A DNA stretch of 64,000 nt from Coniella vitis. Its lineage: Eukaryota; Ascomycota; Sordariomycetes; Diaporthales; Schizoparmaceae. The stretch lies in contig WUJK01000008.1 in the NCBI GenBank assembly GCA_011317545.1, forward strand, positions 744,001-808,000, written 5' to 3'. The position numbers and the translations under genes are program-made. Below the pieces are notes generated by a model, which was not told where the DNA came from, did no database searches, and saw only the letters and a list, made by a program, of their open reading frames with translations. How positions within the stretch are numbered: the stretch's first letter is position 1; every line of letters begins with the position of its first letter. Below, one piece after another: positions 23,470 through 34,934 of the stretch.

Positions 23470-26400
23470 ATGGACAGGGACATTGAAAAGGCCGAGTTGG
23501 CCGCTCAGGACCCAGAACGCCAGATGATCCGCGACGGCAGTGAGGTCGAGCAGCTGCCCCCGGCCACGGCCACCTCGAGCTCCAGCGGCGAGAGCACAGC
23601 TCGCAACCCCGAGGAAGAACTGGAAGAGGCCCGCCAAAACAACCCTCTAGGCCTGAGCCGCACCAAGTCGGGCGTCTCGGTGGAGCAGGCTCGCGATGAC
23701 TTTGCCGAACTCAGCAAGCGACTCTCCAGCGCCTCCAAGGGACCCAGACCAAGTCGCGAGGGCAGTCGGAGAGAGAGCTGGACCCAGATCCGCAAAGAAC
23801 TCTCCAACATTTCGCGCAAGTCGGGGCCAGCCAGTCGCAGGGCCAGCCAGGCTGAGCCTCAGAAAGAGGATGTTGTCTTTGACGAGGAGGCCAATGACGA
23901 GGAGACTTTCGACTTGGAGGCGGCGCTGCGCACGGGTCTGGCCGCCGAGCAACAGGCTGGAATCCGCCCCAAGCACATTGGTGTCATTTGGGATGGCCTG
24001 ACAGTCAAGGGTATGGGTGGCATGGAAAACTATGTCAAGACATTTCCCAACGCGTTCATCGACTTCTTCGACATCATCACGCCCATCCGCAACATGCTGG
24101 GCTACGGCAAGAAGGGCGTCGAAGCCACACTGCTCGACAACTTCAGCGGTGTGTGCCAGCCTGGCGAGATGGTTCTCGTTCTCGGTCGTCCTGGCTCCGG
24201 TTGCACGACTTTCCTCAAGACCATTGCAAACCAGCGATACGGCTACACCAGCGTCACTGGCGAGGTGCTCTATGGCCCTTTCACTGCCGAGGAGTTTGAA
24301 GACTACCGTGGTGAGGCTGTCTACAACGCCGAGGATGATTTGCACCACGCCACCCTGACCGTCGAGCAGACTCTGGGCTTTGCCCTCGACACCAAGACCC
24401 CCAAGAAGCTGCCTGCTGGCTTGACCAAGCAGCAATTCAAGGAACAGGTCATCACCATGTTGCTCAAGATGTTCAACATTGAGCACACCCGCAACACTGT
24501 CGTTGGCGGGCACTTTGTCCGAGGTGTCTCCGGTGGAGAGCGCAAACGTGTGTCTATTGCCGAAATGCTCATCACTAACGCCTGTATCCTGTCCTGGGAT
24601 AACTCCACCCGCGGCCTGGATGCCTCCACGGCCCTCGACTTTGTCAAGTCCCTCCGCATTCAGACCGATCTGTACCGCACCACGACATTTGTGTCCCTCT
24701 ACCAGGCCTCCGAGAACATTTACCGCGAATTCGACAAGGTCATGGTCATTGATGGCGGCAAGCAGGTTTACTTTGGCCCCACTGACAAGGCGCGGGCTTA
24801 CTTTGAAGGACTGGGCTTTGCGCCCCGACCACGTCAAACGACGCCCGACTACGTGACGGGGTGCACTGACGAGTTCGAGCGTGAGTACGCGCAAGGATTC
24901 TCTCCCGAGAACGCTCCTCACGACTCCGGATCCCTGAGTGCCGCATTCAAGGCCTCTGACGTGGCCAAAGGCGTCGAACAGGAAATGCAGGACTACCGGG
25001 CTCGCATCAGGGAAGAGACAGAGCAGTATGACAATTTCAAGCTCGCCGTCAAGGAGAGCAAGCGTTCTGGCGCCAAGCGATCCGTCTATGCTGTCGGTTT
25101 CCACCAACAAGTCTGGGCCCTGATGAAGCGGCAATTCGTGCTCAAGATGCAGGACCGGCTGGCCCTCATTATCGGATGGATTCGCAGCATTGTTATTGCC
25201 ATCATTCTCGGTACTCTGTTTTACGGTCTCGGTGACACTTCGGCCGATGCCTTCAGTAAGGGCGGTGTCATGTTCATTGCCCTTTTGTTCAACGCTTTCC
25301 AGGCCTTCTCTGAACTCGCTGGTGTCATGATCGGTCGCGCAGTCGTCAACAAACACAAGGCATACGCTTTCCATCGTCCCTCGGCGTTGTGGATTGCGCA
25401 AATCATTGTCGACCAGGCCTTTGCCGCTTCTCAGATCATGGTCTTCTCGATTATCGTCTACTTCATGGCCAACCTCTACAGGAGTGCCGGTGCATTTTTT
25501 ACATTTTACCTCATGATTCTCTGCGGCAACATCGCCATGACGCTCTTCTTCCGTATCCTTGGCTGTATCAGTCCCGATTTTGACTATGCCATCAAGTTTG
25601 CAGTTGTCATTATTACGTTCTTTGTGACCACGTCCGGCTATCTGATCCAATACCAGTCTGAAAAGGTCTGGCTGCGCTGGATTTACTGGATCAACGCACT
25701 TGGTCTTGCATTTAGCGCTATGATGGACAATGAATTTGGCCGCATCGACATGACATGTGTTGAATCCCAGCTGATTCCCTCTGGCGACGGCTACGATGAT
25801 ATCAATCACCAAGTCTGCACGCTCTACGGCTCCACTCCAGGTTCCAGCCACGTTTCCGGAAAGAACTACCTCCTGGACGGCTACTCATACGACCCTAGCA
25901 AGCTTTGGAGGAACTGGGGCATCATCATTGTGTTGATTGCAACATTCCTTGTCCTCAACGTTGTCTTGGGAGAGCTCGTCAAATTTGGTATGGCTGGCAA
26001 CTCGGCTCACATCTACTCCAAGCCCAATGCGGAGCGCAAGGCCCTGAATGAGGCCTTGATCCAGAAGCGGGACGAGCGTCGCAAGAACAACAGCGCCCAA
26101 GATGTCGGCGGCGAGATGAAGATTGACTCCAAGTCGGTGCTCACCTGGGAAGACCTGAGGTACGACGTGCCAGTCGCTGGCGGTACCCGTCGTCTTCTGA
26201 ACAATATTTACGGATATGTCAAGCCTGGCGAGTTGACCGCGCTCATGGGTTCCTCTGGTGCAGGCAAAACTACTCTCCTCGATGTGCTCGCTGGTCGCAA
26301 GAATATTGGTGTCATCCACGGCGACATCTTGGTTGATGGTGTGAAGCCTGGTAAGGAGTTCCAACGGTCCACGTCCTATGCCGAGCAACTTGACATGCAC

Positions 26401-28260
26401 GACCCATCACAAACCGTCCGCGAAGCCCTCCGATTCTCTGCAGACCTGCGCCAGCCTATCGAGACTCCTCAAGCGGAGAAGTATGCCTACGTTGAAGAGG
26501 TCATTGCGCTTCTTGAGATGGAAAGCATTGCGGATGCTATTATTGGATCCCCTGAGGCTGGTCTGACTGTTGAGCAGCGCAAGAGAGTGAGTACAAGATC
26601 TCCAGCCTTTTTGCCATATTAAAGGAGTCCTCTGCTAATCATGATCATCTCACAGGTTACCATCGGAGTTGAGCTTGCTGCTAAGCCGCAATTGCTCCTG
26701 TTCTTGGATGAGCCTACTAGTGGTTTGGACAGTCAAAGCGCCTACAACATTGTCCGATTCTTGCAAAAGCTTGCCAGGGCCGGTCAGGCTATCCTTTGCA
26801 CTATTCACCAACCGGTACGTGTAGCCTGCCTGCCTGCCTGCCTGCACTTGTGCACTTTCTCTTTCTTTCTCTTCTTCTTCGCAAGACCGTGATTCTAATC
26901 TAGACATAGAACGCCGCTTTGTTTGAAAACTTCGATCGCCTCCTGCTTCTCAAAGCTGGCGGCCGTTGCGTCTATTTTGGCGATATTGGAAAGGATGCGG
27001 CCGTGTTGCGTGACTACTTGAAGCGTCACGGTGCCGTCGCTGGTGACACTGACAATGTTGCGGAATTCATGCTCGAGGCGATCGGCGCTGGCTCTAGCCC
27101 TCGTATTGGTAACCGTGATTGGGCCGACATCTGGGAAGACAGCGCCGAGCTTGCCAACGTTAAGGACACCATCTCGCAGCTCAAGGAGGCACGCAAGGCG
27201 GACGAGGTGATAACTGATCCAGCACTAAAGCGCGAATACGCGTCTCCATTATTCCACCAGCTCAAGGTTGTCTGCCGACGAACCAACCTATCCTTCTGGC
27301 GCTCGCCCAACTACCTCTTCACTCGTCTCTTCAACCACATTGTCATTGCTCTCATTACTGGTTTGACCTACCTCAACCTTGACGACAGCCGCTCCTCGCT
27401 ACAGTACAAGATCTTCGTGACGTTCCAGGTCACGGTGCTGCCTGCCCTCATCCTTTCGCAGGTTGAAGTCATGTATCACTTCAAGCGATCCATATTTTTC
27501 CGCGAGCAGTCGTCCAAGATGTACTCACCCTTTACATTCGTTAGCTCCATGGTGCTTGCCGAGATGCCCTACAGCATCCTGTGTGCCGTGTGCTTCTTCC
27601 TGCCTCTGTACTACATGCCTGGCTTCCAGACCGAGTCCAGCCGCGCCGGATACCAGTTCTTCATGATCCTCATCACGGAGATCTTTTCGGTCACCTTGGC
27701 GCAGTGTCTTGCTGCACTGACACCCTCGCTCTTTGTATCATCCCAGTTCGACCCCTTCCTTACCATCCTCTTCAGCATCTTCTGTGGAGTCACGATTCCT
27801 GCGACCAGCATGCCGTCAGGATGGCGGTGGATGTACCAGCTGGACCCCTTCACCCGCCTCATTGGCGGTATGGTCACAACTGCACTACACGACCAGCCCG
27901 TACACTGCAAGTCGAGCGAACTTAACACCTTCACCAGCCCTGCCGGACAAACATGTGGCGAGTATATGGAAAATTACTTTGCTGCTGGAGGCATTGGATA
28001 TATTGTCGATAACTCGACCAGCAACTGCGGGTACTGCGCGTACAAGTCTGGCGACCAATACTATGACGCACTTGGGTTGAGCTTCAGCACTCGTTGGCGC
28101 GACCTGGGCATTTACATTGCCTTCTTGGGCAGCAACCTAATCATTCTGGTTCTTGCTGTAAGTTTTGATCAGTCTCTTGCCAAGGACAAAGCGGGTGTAG
28201 GCGGTTTTGCTAACTGGGGACAAATTATAGAGCCGTTTCCTCAACTACAACAAGCGATAA
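23470..28260 (+). CDS. PDR-type (ABCG full-size) ABC drug-efflux transporter
   Basis: Plasma-membrane ATP-driven exporter of the CDR/Pdr5 group, exporting lipophilic toxicants such as azoles. Exons 23470-26586, 26656-26814, 26910-28157 and 28231-28260 give 1,517 residues. The order is NBD1-TMD1-NBD2-TMD2. NBD1: Walker A GRPGSGCTT (from 239), signature VSGGERKRVS (from 353), Walker B ending SWDNSTRGLD. NBD2: Walker A GSSGAGKTT (from 927), degenerate signature LTVEQRKRV (from 1032), Walker B LLLFLDEPTSGLD (E1058). Swapped non-canonical residues between the two halves (Cys in the first Walker A, WDNSTRG in the first Walker B, VEQRK in the second signature) are normal for this family. The last exon is only 30 nt (SRFLNYNKR). 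Without that splice the frame runs on to 28325 with an atypical tail, so the short exon is preferred. Intron 2 contains a (GCCT)n run. Confidence 0.96.
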
Positions 28261-30534
28261 ACCTGCCATTTATTGCACGCAGAAATCTATTCTTTGCGAT
28301 TCCGACCCGGCTAATTTATGCCTAAACGACTTTCCTACAGTTTTTGCCGGATGTCATCTGATGTGGGACCCTCAGAGGACCTGTGAGCTTGGAATGAAGA
28401 CAGGCTAATGGCTCATACGTTCTTGTATATGGTAATGTAATTTGACTGAAAAGTTTTCTTTTGGGCATAGAAGGTGTACATGTTGTTATGTTGGTTATTA
28501 CTTATCAAGTGGCCGCGACTTGGGAAATCGAAAATCATGTGTTTATATGAGTTTTCAGGTGGCGCAAAAGCACATTATCAGCGAGATACCTTGCTTTATT
28601 AGATTGTTTCTGAGATAGACAAATCAGCGGTAATAGAAGGATACGACACGCAAAGTGTCAGATGAGCCCTTCATCAACATCAACATCTGGTCCCCTTCGT
28701 GCGATCTTCCATTTTCAGTCTAGCCACTTTGCACGTCAAAGGCACAGAAAACAAAAGCCCTAAATTGGATTGGCGCTATCATCTACTGCATATTAAAATC
28801 ATTCATACTGAGTATAATCCAGTGGACTGAGCCGTAGTGTACATAGTAAGAATCTTTCCCATGTGTGCTTCCCACGGCAATCTCCATTATGCAAGGCACG
28901 CATGCACTGCAACAGATTAGACGCCGCTCGGGATCCGAAACGGTCAATAAATATTTCTTTCCCGGCCAAGAAGACCAGAAAAGAGGAAAAGAATCCTGCC
29001 ACCAACAATGACAACAATATTATTGAACCCGAATCCTTGCTCATCACTAGTATGTAGTATTGTATCATTATCATTCGAAATGTCCCCGGATGTAGTAAAA
29101 GTGGATTCTTGTAGTAATCACACATGCACAGAAAAATAAAAGACGCCACTTGACGCAGACCTTCCAATATGAATGCACAAGGGCCGCAAAGGTTCGCTTC
29201 AAAGCTTCATCCGCGGAGATCAGTCAAGTTCTGGTAGGTGCATAATGAGTTTAGGGACGTCTAGGCAAGGAAGTGGCCACGAGAGAGGTAGCACGGCCCT
29301 CAAAGCGGCAACCGATGAGAGATTTGATGGGTTTTGGTCAGCGGATCCTATCCATGGTTGTGTTCAGGATAAATTGTTCCCTGGACCGGGAGGTTGGGTA
29401 GGAGTATCAGTCTGTATGTATCGTCCCTGGTTACTTCCTTACTCAAGTATGTACTTGAAGTATTTACAAGGCCAAGATTCCTGGCCCAAAAGGGGCAATC
29501 CAAAGGCAGAGGGAAGAAATATAACAACGACGTGGAACCAAGGTGTCTTAACAGGATCTAGACTGGCCCTGTTCCGTTTTTATGCTTTTCCCGCAGGCTC
29601 TAGACCCTGAATAACAAAAGTATACTTGTCTGCAAAAATAGAAAGGTCGACCGCTTCGACTGTACCATCCTCACATCACCAGCACAGCACCATCATAACC
29701 GTCGGCATATTCCATTTTGCCACATGGTCATTGTTCAGCGCGGGCCTTTGGGGGCCTAGAATCTTCCCCTTAACAAAATCTTCGGGAGTTGCAAGCCGTA
29801 CGCGAGAGATTATATTGTTTGTCTATTTTGTTCTGTAGCCTGCTCCCTCATTCCACGTCGCGATGACTGGGGGCTGGCCCCTTTGGACAGATGGGGAAGC
29901 TGGCTAGCACAGTCCCTGGGCTGGACCTGGTGCATGAGCCGTGACAATGTACGGCTGACGGTATGTTTGACCTCCGCTCATACATTCAGGGTGGTAGGAC
30001 AGTCGACCAAAAATACTCTGTCGCCAATGAATCCATTTGAAAACAACCATCCACTCAGTTTGGCAATATCAAAACTGAAAAGCTGTCAACCGCAAACCGG
30101 AAAGATGAGGCGAGCCAAGCCGGAGCTCGTGGCACGTGTTGCCAGCGACCTTCCCGATCCTGTCGAGGCTTGAGAGCAATGATGACCAGGGCGTGCGAAG
30201 GCGTGATGCTGTTTCCTCCTTCAAGATGGCTCCGCGGCGCAGGCGGCGATCATAGCCCGTCTTTGCAGTCCGGGGTCTTCATTCACGATACCAGGCTCTG
30301 ATATCAACCTTTGGCTGAACGCATATAAAAATGAGCCTCTCGGAACGAACCATGGCCTGGTGACATGGAGTTCGCCTTCCGCGTTGGAGTCACTGCCCTC
30401 TTCATCCTTCGCTCCCTTGGTATATGTGGACTGAGCGATTCGTGTGTTGCTGATCAGCCTTTCTCCCTCTGTTCCTTGCCTCAGTTATCTCGACCTCGTT
30501 TCCTCGTGTTTTTGGATCGAGTTCACTGGTAACA
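28261..30534. other. Non-coding interval (2.3 kb) with a probable TATA box
   Basis: No supported gene. A TACATAGTA copy lies at 28839-28850. The last 230 bp before the secreted-protein gene contain TATAAAA at 30324-30330 and a pyrimidine-rich stretch, as expected of a promoter and leader. Frames such as 29173-29610 show no domain. Confidence 0.5.
30324..30330 (+). promoter_or_regulatory. Possible TATA box of the secreted-protein gene
   Basis: TATAAAA in the sequence GCATATAAAAATGAG, about 205 bp before the start codon at 30535. The distance allows a plausible 5' leader. Position and sequence only; no mapping of the transcript start. Confidence 0.4.
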
Positions 30535-32167
30535 ATGGCTAGCCTCCTCGTCTCCGCACTCCTGGCCCTCGCCAGCCCAGCGCTCGCCGCTCCCTCTTTG
30601 GCAGCCCGTCAGACAACCGACAGTACTACCACCAACGCCACTGTAACCTTGGGCCCCATCACAGCAAACAGCAGCAGCACTACAACGGCCGACAGCTTCA
30701 CCCCGCAGTACAACACGACGCTGCCCTACTCCAGCTCCGACTCATCTGCCTCGTCCAACTCGCTCGTCAGCGTAGGGCTGACGACAACACACGGCAATGT
30801 CCTCCTGGAGAGCCTGAACAGCGTCGTGTCCGTTTCGTGCGCCGAAACCGGCGACTCTGTGAGCATTGTCTTTGACAGTACAGCGAACCTTGAGGCGGCG
30901 TACAGTGCGTGGTCTGGGTTTCCCACGCTGCTGCTGACGACGAACCACATGGGGAACTGCGATGGCGAACTAGAGCGTGGCTTCTTTGTGGCGGAGAACT
31001 TTGAGGCGGATGCCGACAGCTTGACGCTTGTTGCGAGCGCTGAAAAGTCGGATATCGCGGCCGTTGCTTGTGAGATTCCTCTTCTTCCTTTGGATGTTGG
31101 TGGTTCTCGTTTCTGCTCTTTCTGGACATGTTCTAGTCATTACCTGGTTGTGAGGCAATTGGGAGAAGGACTTTGGACTTTATGCTAACAACATTGGACG
31201 CATGAAACAGCTTACATCCGAACCGACTTCAACGGTGTGCCATTCGTGCATCAGGCCAAGAGGGCGCTTGGCGATGTCACCTTCAGCCCTGCCCCCCTTA
31301 ATTTCAACACTAGCTTGGTGCTGAATGAGACGACGCTTTACTCGGACGAGTTCCTGACTGCCGCGCTTGACGGCGGAAGTCTTGACCTGTCCATCACCGT
31401 TGGCGGAACCCTGGTTTACAATGTTGTCAAATCGGAACTGGGTTAGTCGAATCACATATCTTTAGCCTGGTCACTAGCCAGTCACTAACGAATAGTATAT
31501 CCCCTCAACAGAGTCTCTTGAGGCATACCTGGAGACCAATACAACGTCGTTGGTCACTCTGGGCCTCAGCCTTGGAATTCCCTACAACAAGACCTTTTCG
31601 TACTCCTTCTCCGGCGGCACCACCACCGTTGCCATCCCAGGCGTGCTCTCCTTTGGCCCGACTGTCGCCTTCGCCATTGGCGCTGAAGTTATCGCCGACG
31701 CAGGTGTCGACGTCGAGCTTACTCTTGGATCAGAAATCTACAACGGCACCGTTACTCTTGACTACACCGGCAACCTGAGCTACGCTGGGTCTTGGGACCC
31801 GACTTTCAGCGTTGGCGTCAACGTGTCCGAGGCCGCGGGCGTCAGCGTAACCCCATTTGTGCAGTCCAGCTTTGACCTGGCCTTTTCGCTGCTCAACGGC
31901 ACGTACAACATCAGCGGTGGAATTGCGCCCCGTTCGAGCTTCCCAACTGCCATTGCGCTGGATGCCGAGGAGAGTGTGGGTGCCGGCGCGAGCAGCGATG
32001 TTGCGCCAACTGTGACAGACAAGATCGCAGGTGAAAACTGCACAGATGGCGTTGAGGTTACCAGTGTCTTTGACTTTGCGCTGGATGCGTATGTGACTGG
32101 CAAATGGGATGATGAGCTTCTGTACAATGTCAGCATCCCGGTCTTGGACCAGTGTCTGTCGTGGTAA
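30535..32167 (+). CDS. Secreted, heavily glycosylated protein of unknown function
   Basis: Exons 30535-31069, 31211-31441 and 31512-32167 join in phase to 473 residues. A signal peptide (MASLLVSALLALASPALA) is followed by a likely Kex2-type site (LAAR before Q). Next comes a Thr/Ser-rich stretch with many NxS/T sequons, then a Cys-containing beta-rich region (VSVSCAETGDSVSIVFDS, TLLLTTNHMGNCD). The second half is a repetitive all-beta domain (YSFSGGTTTVAIPGVLSFGP, ELTLGSEIYNGTVTLDYTG). There is no catalytic motif, GPI tail or transmembrane helix. It resembles the family of fungal secreted proteins annotated only with domains of unknown function (I think of DUF7029/DUF7223, from memory, not verified). 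The role may be cell-wall or surface related. Confidence 0.85.
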
Positions 32168-34934
32168 AGGGTTGCGTCTTCTGCCCGATGCATCTGGAAT
32201 TTGTCTGGGGTTGAGGTTGGGTCTCCCTAAATGAAAACGGAGCCACACGTGCAATATCTTAGCTACACAAGAGACGGCTCAGTCGGGCCAGGCCAGAGGC
32301 CGGAACATGTTGCGGATCGTTCGCTCATATTTAGCCTTTCCTTTGTTGCTGCCACTTTATTCCTCTGTTCATTGATCTTTGCATCACATGTTTCTCCTCG
32401 TTTGGGAACTATCGAGTAGTTTCAGTGCTCTCATCTCGGACTTTGCAGTGAGTTCCTTGTGCTGTAGTAGTACTCCAGAACCGATACCTCGGTGATAGTC
32501 TCGGGAGACGGGCTGGCGATGAGGCGGGCGGATGGCGGTGACGCTGCCCGCGGACGAGGGCTGTTGCAAGGCTCGGATCACACTCAACCTCATGGCATAA
32601 GAGCCAAAGCTCGAATGTGGGGGCCATAGCTGAGGCTCCTTTCTGCCAGGGTCATGGTCCTACTTTTGAGGGCCGCAGGCCAGTTTTATTGCGACTAGCG
32701 GAAGCACGTTATTCCTTGGGGCGTCCAAGATAAGATGTAAAGCGTCTGATAGGGAATCTTCCGGATCGCGGCGGTTTTGGGACAAGAGACTAGCTGGCAA
32801 GTGTGGGCTGTGCATATGCATGATGCATGCTCAAGCCAAGGCAGCTTGTCGGGTCCTGTCTTTTGATCCCTCGCGTCGCACAGTCGCAGCCCCTGTGACC
32901 TTGTCGTCCCGGCGGTCTGGCACCCGCTTTTCTTGGTCGCATGTGAAAGAGAAAGTGTGTCGCGTGCCCTGCCTGACGGCCGTGGTAAGCACTATTCGGA
33001 GGGGTCTTTCGCAGCCCTGTTTTGTAACCAATCAATCAGGCAGACGACACAAAAGTGATTGTAGAAGCATACGCAGACAGCAGAGCAGGATACCTGAAGA
33101 GACACAATCCATACACGAAACATCGCTTCACGATGCAATGCCCACCCTTCCATAGAGTGACGAGTGCTAGGCAGATCGAGACCGGGACGAGAATTTGTCG
33201 GAAGCGCAATATTGAATACATGCTAAGTACTGTGTATCTGGTTAGCGTGTGGTCCTTGGCTCTTTGGCTCGTGTGGGGGAAAGGAAGGGACGGGGCGGGG
33301 CCCGGCTAGTGAAGGAGTGGGAAGTGGCGCCCCCTGTCTTTGCGGGGTAGAAGGTGGGCCTTGTGCTCGTTTGGGCATGTAAGTATGTGCTATATGGCAG
33401 CCCAGTCACATCCGTATTGCGCTCGTCCTGCCTCCGGTCTGTTTTCGTGCATTGAGGGGGGCTAATGCCTCTCCGGATGGTAACGGAGAGTCTGAGAGGC
33501 TTGATTGTAGGATGTACGGCACGTTATCAATTGGGTGCGCGAAAATAGGCCAATGTGGGAAAAAGACGGCGGCAATCGAGTGCCATGCAGTTGAAAGGAA
33601 AAAGCGACAAAAGGAGAGAAAGCAGATGAGCCGCATCGTAGTTTGGCGGCGGGGCAGTGATGGGCTGGTGGGCATGAGGGCTGTGGCTGGGCGCGGCAGA
33701 GAGTAGAAAGGCTGAACTTGCGGGGGGCGAAAGGGCGTGAGTACCTATGTACATTCCCATGTACGATGTACCATCTCGTCCCATTGCATAGTACAGTGCC
33801 TGCGGTACAGAAGGGAGAAAAGCTTAACCGGCGGGATAGCAGGGGTCCAGAGGCGTTCCCTCTCTACATAGTACATAGTAAATGCCAATATGCCAAATGC
33901 CAAATCTGATCTCTGGTCCAGCCAGTGGGTGCATATCAACTGTTGATCTGCTGCACGGCCCCTGTAAAAACAAACCTGGCAATGTCAGCGTCTTCGTCTG
34001 TCTTCCGACTGGGCCCGACAAGTTACGCATTCCCAAACACATTGGACTCCAAGCTCCTAAAACATACAGTACCTGGATTGTACCTGGCTGCTCGGTCACA
34101 AGATGCTTCAGCTAGTCGAGGGTCACCGAGGCCCGCTCAGCCGCTGTAAGTACTATGTATGGACGCACGCTTTGTTTCCAGGAACGAGGCTACTTTAGAT
34201 CAGTTGAGGTGCTAAATGGTGGCGAAGCTCCAGTTCACCCGCTATGGTTCACCTGTGCATTCCCTTTCTTGCACTGGGCTTCTAGTTGCAAAAGGGGGAA
34301 ATCCGGAGAAGACGGAAAGAACGAGTGCGCGCGTGTGTGAGAGTGACTGGCTCTGTGTCAGCTCCCAGCTCACATTTCTTTCTCTGCTTCTCACTGTCTT
34401 TGCTCACTCTCTCTCAATATGACCGTACCTGGGAAGTGCTCGTATACATAGTAAGTACCCAATTCAGTGCCTCCATTCTTCCTTGTACCACAGTACCTTC
34501 GACCCCCTGGGAGATAAGGGGTACTTGCCATGTGCGTACCGGTCCAGTAGCCCTACAGCCCTTTGATGACCGTTTCCCGCGCTGGGCCAGCCAGCCCAGC
34601 ATGACGCACGTCGCCATCATTGGAGCCCGATACCTGCAGGGGTCGTCTCGTAGACTTCTCCCGGCGCGTTTTCGTGCCTGTCCCTCGTCGTCACCACGGC
34701 CAGCCAGTGGGAGGGCACGCCTATGCACTGCTTGGATGGCCGGCCCACTCATTAATACCCTCGGCTTTGGAGCCAAGCACTGTCTTTCAGCGTGCTCCTT
34801 GTGCCATCGTCAAACCCACGACGCTGCTGTGGAGCCAAGAGCCTAACTGTGCGGCCAGCCGTGCTCTCACGAAACTCAAACCGTCGACTACAAGAACAAG
34901 CTGCCCGCCCGTCCTTTGCGCTGTTCTTTCCACC
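32168..34934. other. Non-coding interval (2.8 kb) upstream of PEPCK
   Basis: No supported gene. Copies of the dispersed motif lie at 33865-33880 (two overlapping copies), near 34149-34159 and 34444-34452. The segment 34350-34934 is pyrimidine-rich and leads into the PEPCK start, so it probably contains the promoter and a leader. Frames such as 34286-34846 are judged non-coding. Confidence 0.5.

Noticed and set aside
23647..25851. Long minus-strand open frame (734 codons) inside the ABC transporter gene
   Set aside because: Exactly antisense to a clearly coding exon with GC-rich third positions, which suppress stops on the opposite strand; its translation shows no domain.
26587..26655. Transporter ending at 26622 (VSTRSPAFLPY tail)
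   Set aside because: This is read-through of a 69-nt intron; splicing restores the second Walker B and the whole second membrane domain.
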